This document shows positions 37,958 through 44,722 of a stretch of DNA of 60,000 bases, piece after piece (the stretch's first letter is position 1; every line of letters starts with the position of its first letter). This DNA comes from Flagellimonas pelagia (GTDB taxonomy: Bacteria > Bacteroidota > Bacteroidia > Flavobacteriales > Flavobacteriaceae), in the NCBI RefSeq assembly GCF_003584135.1, contig NZ_QXFI01000032.1, positions 1 to 60,000 on the forward strand, in the 5' to 3' direction. A program made the position numbers and the translations under genes. The notes below the pieces were generated by a model. That model was not told the origin of the DNA, did no database searches, and saw only the letters and a list, made by a program, of their open reading frames with translations.

Positions 37958-38617
37958 ATGATCAAGGGATTCATTTTTGATTTGGATGGAGTGATCACCG
38001 ATACGGCGGAGCTCCATTATGAAGCATGGAAAAAACTGTCGGACGAAATGGGCTGGCATTTTGACCGCGAGCTCAATGAAAAACTTAGAGGGATTTCCCG
38101 AATGGATTCCATAAAAGTAATCATGGACCACAACCGTGTTTCCCTTACCGATGATGCCGTAGTTGCCCTCTCCACAAAGAAAAACGATATCTATGTGGCC
38201 AGTTTGGACACCATGACTCCAAACGATTACCTACCGGGTGCCAAGGAACTATTGACGCATTTACGCCAAGAAGGATTTTTGGTAGCCTTGGGTAGTGCCA
38301 GTAAAAATGCCGCCAAAGTGCTCCAACAACTCAATGCCACCCATTTTTTTGATGTCATTGGCGATGGCAATAGTGTTGCCAAGAGCAAACCCGCACCTGA
38401 TATCTTTTTGTATGCTTCCGAAAAATTGAAATTGCAGCCTAATAACTGTGTGGTATTCGAGGATGCCGAAAAAGGCATCGATGCAGCCATAGCAGGTGGT
38501 TTTCATAGTGTGGGCATCGGTCCGGCAGAAAGAGTGGGCCACGCGGAGGTCAGGTTCGATTCCATGAAAGAGGCCACTTTTTTCGAGGTCAAGTCGTTCT
38601 TTTCGGAGTTTTTCTAA
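37958..38617 (+). CDS. pgmB: Beta-phosphoglucomutase
   Basis: 219 residues of the HAD superfamily. The nucleophile motif FDLDGVITDT has D8 and D10; LRGISRMDS is the substrate motif of beta-phosphoglucomutase; GSASKN and KPAPDIFL with FEDAEKG complete the HAD core. It turns beta-glucose 1-phosphate into glucose 6-phosphate, usually after maltose or trehalose phosphorolysis. No phosphorylase gene is next to it, so its glucan partner is elsewhere. The spacer before it (37755-37957) holds a 35-codon open frame at 37798-37905 of doubtful meaning. Confidence 0.92.
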   Translation: MIKGFIFDLDGVITDTAELHYEAWKKLSDEMGWHFDRELNEKLRGISRMDSIKVIMDHNRVSLTDDAVVALSTKKNDIYVASLDTMTPNDYLPGAKELLTHLRQEGFLVALGSASKNAAKVLQQLNATHFFDVIGDGNSVAKSKPAPDIFLYASEKLKLQPNNCVVFEDAEKGIDAAIAGGFHSVGIGPAERVGHAEVRFDSMKEATFFEVKSFFSEFF

Positions 38618-38699
38618 AAAGCATATCCTGTCAAGTGTAATCGCTTCTTGTTCAAAAAGTTGTAGTAAATTGCTATTTTAGGAGGATAATTCAACCTCC

Positions 38700-40547
38700 A
38701 TGAAACCCCGCACCAGTCTAGCTTGGCTCTTTTTTATTGGTCTATTTGCCAATGTTTGGGGTCAGGAAAATCAAAAAAAAATCGATAGCATCCTCCAGGT
38801 CATCAGACAGACGAAGATCGACACCGTTGCGGCGCGAAATTTTCTGGAACTGTCCGACCTTACCATGTACAACGATCCCAACAAAACTCTAGAATACTTG
38901 GAAAAGGCCCAAGCGCTGTACCAGAAAAATAAAAATGACAAGGGTGTGGCCAAATTATACGCCCAAAAGGCTAATTACTATTACCGACTCGGTAAAATTG
39001 ACTCTGCCCGACAATACCTCAACTATTCGGTAGACCAATCTCTAGAACTCGGCGATACATTGCGGGCTTCGGTGATTCGGCACAACATTGGGATTCTGGA
39101 CCATTACCAAGGCAATACGGAGAGTGCAAATACCATTATGGACCAGAACATTCCCGTTTTTAAAAAATTCAACGACTCCCTTCATTTGGGCAATGCCTAC
39201 CTACTAAAAGGAAAAATAGGCATGACCAACGGTTTTTTTAATATCGCGCTTTTGGAAACCCAAAAGGCTTTGAAAATCCATGAGGCTTTGCACGACGATT
39301 TTAGAATGGCGGAAGATCTGTTTCAAATTGGAACCATATACCAGACCACAGAAGATCACGAAAAGGCCATTGCCATTTTTGAAGAAAGCATAGCCCACTA
39401 CCAAAAAGTGGAAAACGATCAAAGCCGGGCACAAGTCCTAAATTATTTGGCGGACTCAAAAATCAAATTACATCAATTGGACTCTGCGGAAAAAGATCTG
39501 GACCTTGCTTTGGAGCTTTCCCGGAAACTGGAATATAACTCCAACATTGCAAGGGCCTATTTCAATAAAGGTCTGTTGGAATTTACCCGGGAAGCCTATC
39601 CTGACGCCATTGTGGATTTTGAATCAAGTCTGACCACTTGGAAAGACATAGGTTCCCCTTACAATGAGGCCACATCGCTGTTATATTTGGGTAGGACTTA
39701 CCATAAACAGGGGGAATTAAAAAAGGCCCTGGCCAACATTGACAAAAGCTTGGAGATTGGAAAACAGCTACAAGATCCCGAAATTTTGGCCAAGGTGTAT
39801 TTGACCAAAGCCGAAACCCTTGAAAGTTTGAAAGATTATGATGCAGCCTTGACCAATTTCAAGTTGAACAAATCCATCAGTGATTCCATTTTTACCTTGA
39901 AGCGCACCAAGGCCACGGAAGAGCTCAAAACCATTTACGAGACCGAGAAGAAGGAACAGCAGATCGCATTATTGGAGCAAGAAGCCAAAGTCAGCAATTT
40001 ACAAAAACTACTCTTGGGCGTTGGACTTGGATTATCAGTATTGGTCTTTGGGTTCGGTTTTTATGGTATTCGCCAGAAATTAAAACGGAACAAATTGGAA
40101 AAGGAAAAGGTAGATGCTGAGCTGGCTTTTAAAAAGAAGGAACTCACCACACATGCTTTGCATTTGGCCAAAAAGAACGAGGTTTTGGAAGATTTAAAAC
40201 AGAAAGCCGAAGCATTGAAGCAAACCGATGCTTCCAAAAACGGCTACCAACAACTTATCCGCACCATTGATTTTGACCTACAGGACGACAACAATTGGAA
40301 AAACTTTTCCCGATATTTTGAAGAGGTCCACAAAGATTTTAATAGCAATGTAAAGGCCAAGTTTCCGGATATCACGGCCAATGAACTGCGCTTGTTGGCA
40401 CTGCTCAAGATGAACCTTTCTTCCAAAGAGATTGCCAATATCCTGAACATTTCACAAGAAGGCATCAAAAAGGCACGATACAGACTTCGCAAAAAATTGA
40501 ACATCGCCACCGAAGATTCTCTCCAAGACCTGGTTTTAAGCCTCTAA
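38700..40547 (+). CDS. Membrane-anchored TPR protein with C-terminal HTH (transcription regulator)
   Basis: 615 residues. Signal peptide (ends near VWGQ), TPR-like repeats over about 45-400, one membrane segment at 437-457, a coiled coil to about 510, and a LuxR-type helix-turn-helix at about 557-607 (DITANELRLLALLKMNLSSK followed by EIANILNIS and KARYRLRKKL). This layout, common in Bacteroidetes, puts the TPRs in the periplasm and the DNA-binding domain in the cytoplasm, so it can sense envelope signals. It is upstream of and in the same direction as the cytolysin-like gene; a pair GGAGG and CCTCC brackets its start region (38681-38699). It may regulate the neighbour, by context only. Confidence 0.85.
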   Translation: MKPRTSLAWLFFIGLFANVWGQENQKKIDSILQVIRQTKIDTVAARNFLELSDLTMYNDPNKTLEYLEKAQALYQKNKNDKGVAKLYAQKANYYYRLGKIDSARQYLNYSVDQSLELGDTLRASVIRHNIGILDHYQGNTESANTIMDQNIPVFKKFNDSLHLGNAYLLKGKIGMTNGFFNIALLETQKALKIHEALHDDFRMAEDLFQIGTIYQTTEDHEKAIAIFEESIAHYQKVENDQSRAQVLNYLADSKIKLHQLDSAEKDLDLALELSRKLEYNSNIARAYFNKGLLEFTREAYPDAIVDFESSLTTWKDIGSPYNEATSLLYLGRTYHKQGELKKALANIDKSLEIGKQLQDPEILAKVYLTKAETLESLKDYDAALTNFKLNKSISDSIFTLKRTKATEELKTIYETEKKEQQIALLEQEAKVSNLQKLLLGVGLGLSVLVFGFGFYGIRQKLKRNKLEKEKVDAELAFKKKELTTHALHLAKKNEVLEDLKQKAEALKQTDASKNGYQQLIRTIDFDLQDDNNWKNFSRYFEEVHKDFNSNVKAKFPDITANELRLLALLKMNLSSKEIANILNISQEGIKKARYRLRKKLNIATEDSLQDLVLSL

Positions 40548-40560
40548 TAACTCTTCTGGG

Positions 40561-40609
40561 TGTCCACTTGATGTCCCTTTGCTAAAATAGGGGTGTCCAC
40601 CTTTTGTCC
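40561..40609 (+). promoter_or_regulatory. Four helically phased TGTCC half-sites upstream of the cytolysin-like gene
   Basis: TGTCC occurs at 40561, 40572, 40594 and 40605: two pairs with 11-base spacing, 33 bases apart, so all lie on one DNA face. Each pair reads TGTCCAC-n4-TGTCC or close. The array lies 35-83 bases before the -7 element at 40644, where an activator would bind. Confidence 0.5.
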
Positions 40610-40643
40610 ACCATCATTATTTCCTTCCTCAAAATCAGCATTT

Positions 40644-40651
40644 TATGTTTG
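40644..40651 (+). promoter_or_regulatory. -7 element of the cytolysin-like gene
   Basis: TATGTTTG is an exact TAnnTTTG match. Transcription would start near 40656, giving a leader of about 112 bases. A -33 box is not obvious, which fits need for an activator. Confidence 0.45.
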
Positions 40652-40676
40652 TTCCGTCATTGATTTTGACACAACA

Positions 40677-40759
40677 GTTTTGTGGTCTTGCTCGGCTAAG
40701 GGCTGCAGACCGTTACCGGGCGAGTCGCACAAAACAACAATCAAGTTTAACCACAAAAC
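40677..40759 (+). promoter_or_regulatory. Leader hairpin before the cytolysin-like gene
   Basis: GTTTTGTGG at 40677-40685 pairs perfectly with CCACAAAAC at 40751-40759; a G+C-rich segment with CTCG and CGAG (40691, 40721) lies inside. The closing arm ends 9 bases before the ATG, where it could affect translation. Confidence 0.3.
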
Positions 40760-40768
40760 ATCAGAATC

Positions 40769-42733
40769 ATGAAAACAACCATGAAATTGTACAGCAGATT
40801 TTTGACCCTGACCTTAATCATCCTCTTTCTGGGATGCAGCAAGGAGAGTGATGGTGCTACCGACCCGAACCCTGATCCAGATAAACCGATGACCGTTGCC
40901 GAGGTGGTGGCCAGTGGTGATGGGTTCGAAGAATTTCCACCCACTACCACAGAAACGGAAGTTGAGGGCACAGAGCAATCAACGAACGAGGATTATGATA
41001 AAAAGGAGAGCGGTGAAAATGTGGAACAACGCTGGGTGTGCACCGAAAAGGAAGTGGACATTACAGGTGGTACCTATACCTTTCCCCTCTACAATACCAA
41101 CGCATCTGTTATATGGCCCGGGAATCTTTTACAGGGCAAAACCTTGGACAACGCAACACCATCGGACATTGTTGTGAAACGTGCTGGCGGAAAAATCACC
41201 TATAATTTGGTGACCGGCAACCCAAAAGCTACGGTCACCGTGGATGTTGTGGATCAAGGTACCGTACAACAGGCCATGAACGATGTCATTGCACAGAATG
41301 GGGACATCACCCCAGCTAATTTCACCTTGGACGTTGTGGCCATCAACTCGAAAGAGCAATTGGCCTTGGAAATGGGCTTGAAGGCATCTACCTTGACCAC
41401 CAAAGTAAGTTCCAGTTTTTCATACAACACCAGTTCCGAATATAGCAGTGTTTTGGTAAAATTGACCCAGGCCTATTACACCATGAGTTACGTAAAGCCC
41501 ACCAGTTTGGATGAAGTCTTCGATGCAAGTGTAACGGGGGAACAACTCGCCAAATATATTCAATCGGATAATCCGGCAACCTTTGTTTCATCAGTGACCT
41601 ACGGACGTATTTTTTACATGCTTTATGAGTCGACCGCATCGGCAGAAGATATGGAGTTTGCCCTGAAAGGCTCTTACAATGCCGTAGCTGGAAAAGTTAG
41701 TGGAAGTGTGGATATTGAATCGCTGAGGGAGTTCAACAACTTATCCGTTAAAGTGATTGCCTACGGTGGGGATTCCGAAGGCACCTTGAACGCCGTGGGT
41801 GCCACCTTTGGTGGGGAAGATGCTGTGGACAATTTAAAGGACATCGTGGACCGTCTTGCCGCCTCCAGTGACATTTCTGGGGGATTGCCCCTCTCCTATG
41901 TAGTGAATAGCCTGGAAGATCCCAGCGTAGTGGTGAGTACTAATTTGGCTACCAAATACACCGTAAAGAATTGTGAATTGAAGGGTGTTTTGCCACCAGG
42001 ACTCTACAGTAGCCTTTTAGATCTTTTTGAGGATGGCATCGGTGCCATGGCACAATTGGGAAACAGTGATGTGCTCATTTTCAACAAAGCGGGGACACAA
42101 TATGCTTGGTTCAATGGGAACACACCTGGTATCCTGAGTGATGGGGGCAGAAGAATTTTTGACATCACAGACCCCGATGCACCCTTGGGAGCACTTCAAC
42201 TTTCCACGGTTGGGGCTGCAGTCCTATTTGCAGACAACCTTGCCCCGCGATTATACGTCTTCAGCGGTGATGGGTTCCAATTACAAATATTCAGATTGAC
42301 CAATTATACGGCCAACAACCAATTACCAACGGAACCGATTGGAACGGCGGACAATCCTATCTTGGTAAACGAAACTTTTGGTGATAGTGGAAATTTCAAC
42401 CTCGCTACCCAGGGAATTGGTGCAGCGGTAAAAGTTGGGGTTTCCTCCATGGCCTTTTTTGGACAGGATGGGGATGAATACCAAGTCTACAGTTCCGCTA
42501 GCGGTGGCAGTTGGGGCTCCTCCAAAGCCTCCAATGAATGGTTCGGAGACCCCTTGAGCATTGAAAACCATGGCGCCCTGTTTGATGAGGTAGGTGCAGC
42601 CACCCAGTTCAATATTGGTGGTTCCAGTGTTAGGTTCCTTTTTGTGAACAAAGAAGGGGATGAAATCATGGAATGGTTCTCATCGGCAACGACAGGTGAG
42701 GACCGCTTTGAAGGACCCTGGGTCATTAGATAG
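40769..42733 (+). CDS. Cholesterol-dependent-cytolysin-like lipoprotein with four-repeat C-terminal domain
   Basis: 654 residues. Signal peptide ends in FLGC (C23), a probable lipoprotein, followed by an acidic, proline-rich linker. The core (about 88-402) follows the pore-forming CDC family: VIWPGNLLQGKTL (115-126), the QAYYTMSY strand (234-241), FVSSVTYGRIFYML (272-285), GGDSEGT and GLPLSYVVNSLEDPSVVVST (372-391). From 411 the usual membrane-binding domain 4, with its tryptophan-rich undecapeptide, is missing. In its place are four repeats starting IGAM (424), VGAA (481), IGAA (550) and VGAA (608), each with a strand ending in F, then G and an aromatic residue, like a four-bladed propeller. 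CDC members make ring pores in cholesterol-rich membranes; here target and pore activity are unknown. A bidirectional terminator follows. Confidence 0.85.
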   Translation: MKTTMKLYSRFLTLTLIILFLGCSKESDGATDPNPDPDKPMTVAEVVASGDGFEEFPPTTTETEVEGTEQSTNEDYDKKESGENVEQRWVCTEKEVDITGGTYTFPLYNTNASVIWPGNLLQGKTLDNATPSDIVVKRAGGKITYNLVTGNPKATVTVDVVDQGTVQQAMNDVIAQNGDITPANFTLDVVAINSKEQLALEMGLKASTLTTKVSSSFSYNTSSEYSSVLVKLTQAYYTMSYVKPTSLDEVFDASVTGEQLAKYIQSDNPATFVSSVTYGRIFYMLYESTASAEDMEFALKGSYNAVAGKVSGSVDIESLREFNNLSVKVIAYGGDSEGTLNAVGATFGGEDAVDNLKDIVDRLAASSDISGGLPLSYVVNSLEDPSVVVSTNLATKYTVKNCELKGVLPPGLYSSLLDLFEDGIGAMAQLGNSDVLIFNKAGTQYAWFNGNTPGILSDGGRRIFDITDPDAPLGALQLSTVGAAVLFADNLAPRLYVFSGDGFQLQIFRLTNYTANNQLPTEPIGTADNPILVNETFGDSGNFNLATQGIGAAVKVGVSSMAFFGQDGDEYQVYSSASGGSWGSSKASNEWFGDPLSIENHGALFDEVGAATQFNIGGSSVRFLFVNKEGDEIMEWFSSATTGEDRFEGPWVIR

Positions 42734-42756
42734 CACAAAGATTGAGTTAGCATAAA

Positions 42757-42786
42757 AAAAGCCCCGGGAACCACTCCGGGGCTTTT
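42757..42786. terminator. Bidirectional intrinsic terminator
   Basis: AAAAGCCCCGG and CCGGGGCTTTT pair over 11 bases around an 8-base loop; A-run before and T-run after. It ends the cytolysin-like gene and, on the minus strand, may end bshC, whose stop is 174 bases away. The remaining spacer to 42959 is AT rich with nothing else seen. Confidence 0.85.
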
Positions 42787-42959
42787 AAATAAAATCAAAA
42801 CCAACCTAAACATATGAGTTAACCAACTCAAAATATTTACTTTTTCATAGCAATTTTCATTAATGGAACAACCAAGTAGGGAAATACCCTACCTAGTTTT
42901 TCAAAAATTTTCAAATTATTTTGATTTTATTCCTAAGAACCTGTTTTTAAAGGAATTAA

Positions 42960-44561
42960 CTAGTGTTTCAAAATAATGAATTTCTCACAGAAAGGATCTA
43001 GTGTTTCAAACAATATGGGGATAAAGCTGTCTCCCATTTCAAGATAGAATTCGGAAAAGTTCCATTGACGTTCTTGAAGGGATTTGTTGGGGAACAACTC
43101 ATTCTGAAGTTCGGTCAACCGTACCACATGGTCCTTCAATTTCCTTTTTTGGGCTTTCAACAATCGCTTCTCCAAGGCATCCAAACCTTTTTTCTGCTTG
43201 ACTTCCTGCGCTTTCACCGCTCCCAAAAAACTTTCATCGGTCTGCTCGGCCAATTCATACAAATGCTTGAATTGCTCCTCCAACAGCTTTTTCTGGGGAG
43301 AGAAATCAATATCGATGTTGGAAATGTCCCGGATTTTTTTGTTGATCAGGGAATGCTGTTTCAAAAACAAATGGGAAATCTTCAGACCAAGTTTCTCCAC
43401 TTTTTGGGACTGCTTTTCCGTGATGACCAATGCCGAGTTTCTGAGCATCAACATGGGATAGGGTACCCCAAGTGCCTCAAAATAGGATTTAAGTTCCAAC
43501 CAATAGGCCAACTCACCTCCCCCACCAATATAGCAGAGGTTGGGCAATATCACTTCTTGGTACAAGGGCCTTGCCACCACGTTGGGAGAAAAGCGTTCGG
43601 GGTGGCTTTCCAATTCCTCCTCCAAAGCTTCAGGGGTAAAATCGATATGCGTGTTGATGACGTGGTACTTGCCCTGTTTCTCCACAATACGCTCGCGAAG
43701 GTTATCTTTCAGGTAGAAATAATTGATTTCCCGCGGGTTCACCTGTATGGTATAATCTGAGGATATTTTACTCAGTTCGGCTATGCTTTCCGATACTTTG
43801 GTAAAAGGAATCTGCTCAAAAATATCTTTCTTGGCATAGGGCACCAATAATTTTTTCAATTGGGCATCATCACCGTCCACGATGACCAAACCTTGTTCCC
43901 CAAAAAGGACATTGGCCAAAAACCGAGTAGCCTCGGCAAGGGTATTATGCTGCAAATAGGCTTGTTGAAACAGTTTTTTCAATACTTCCGATTGCCCAAA
44001 CTGGCCAATTTCGGCAGCAAAGGTGTCAAACACCTGATCTAACCCGTCTGTGGACAAACGCCCCACCGCACCCTTGGCCTTTTTGTTCCATTGGATTTTC
44101 TTGCCATGCAGGTTGAAATAATTGATCTCATCAAAATCATGGTCCTCGGTGGCCATCCAATACACGGGAACAAAATGGTATTCCGGGTACGCCTCTTTCA
44201 GCTTTTGGGCCAAATTGATGGTGGAAACAATCTTGTACAGAAAATATAGAGGTCCGGTGAACAGGTTCAACTGGTGGCCCGTGACCACTGTAAAGGTTTT
44301 ACTATCAGCCAGACGGGTAATATGTTCAGAAGTAGCTTCGGAAATTATGGTGTCCTGATATTGTTTCTGCAGGGCATCAACCAAAACTTTCCTATGGTTT
44401 TTGGGGAAACTTGCCTGTTTTTCTTGAATCTGTCCCGCAAAATTCTCCAATTTCGGATACCTGTTGAAGAATGGTCTTAGGTCTTCGTGTTGGTCTAGAT
44501 AATCGCAAATAAGTTTGGAAAAATAACCTGTTTCCTTAAAGGGTATACAATCTATATCCAT
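42960..44561 (-). CDS. bshC: Bacillithiol biosynthesis cysteine-adding enzyme BshC
   Basis: 533 residues, family-normal. Start CIPFKETGYFSKLICDYL, then TVVTGHQLNLFTGPLYFLYKI with the conserved GHQ motif, YWMATEDHDFDEINY, and PNLCYIGGGGELAYWLELK are all BshC hallmarks. It joins cysteine to GlcN-malate as the last step of bacillithiol synthesis in the cytoplasm, the low-molecular-weight thiol used in place of glutathione. bshA and bshB are not in the window. A -7 element (44582-44589) is 20 bases before its start. Confidence 0.95.
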   Translation of the reverse strand: MDIDCIPFKETGYFSKLICDYLDQHEDLRPFFNRYPKLENFAGQIQEKQASFPKNHRKVLVDALQKQYQDTIISEATSEHITRLADSKTFTVVTGHQLNLFTGPLYFLYKIVSTINLAQKLKEAYPEYHFVPVYWMATEDHDFDEINYFNLHGKKIQWNKKAKGAVGRLSTDGLDQVFDTFAAEIGQFGQSEVLKKLFQQAYLQHNTLAEATRFLANVLFGEQGLVIVDGDDAQLKKLLVPYAKKDIFEQIPFTKVSESIAELSKISSDYTIQVNPREINYFYLKDNLRERIVEKQGKYHVINTHIDFTPEALEEELESHPERFSPNVVARPLYQEVILPNLCYIGGGGELAYWLELKSYFEALGVPYPMLMLRNSALVITEKQSQKVEKLGLKISHLFLKQHSLINKKIRDISNIDIDFSPQKKLLEEQFKHLYELAEQTDESFLGAVKAQEVKQKKGLDALEKRLLKAQKRKLKDHVVRLTELQNELFPNKSLQERQWNFSEFYLEMGDSFIPILFETLDPFCEKFIILKH

Positions 44562-44581
44562 TCAAACTGTAATGAGGTGTT

Positions 44582-44589
44582 CAAAGATA
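44582..44589 (-). promoter_or_regulatory. -7 element of bshC
   Basis: The minus strand reads TATCTTTG (TAnnTTTG), 20 bases before the bshC start. The plus-strand M14 peptidase promoter is about 100 bases away. Confidence 0.5.
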
Positions 44590-44691
44590 ACGTACTTCTC
44601 TTTTAGTCGTCCTAAAAATACGTTAATTGCATTTTTTGCATTTCTACCGTTCCCCCCATATAAAAATTAGGTGTCACGACCAATTTATTAG

Positions 44692-44699
44692 TAGATTTG
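44692..44699 (+). promoter_or_regulatory. -7 element of the M14 peptidase gene
   Basis: TAGATTTG is an exact TAnnTTTG match 23 bases before the ATG at 44723, and it also argues for that start over an upstream one at 44627. Confidence 0.5.
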
Positions 44700-44722
44700 G
44701 AATTCAACTAATTCAACCAAAC

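Noticed and set aside
40681..40735. G+C-rich stretch in the cytolysin leader that looked like part of a tRNA (GCTC, CGAG and a T-arm-like piece)
   Set aside because: No acceptor stem or anticodon arm can be formed; at most it is part of a hairpin.
43065..43760. 231-codon plus-strand frame inside bshC
   Set aside because: Shadow frame with biased F, Q and L content; bshC on the other strand is certain.
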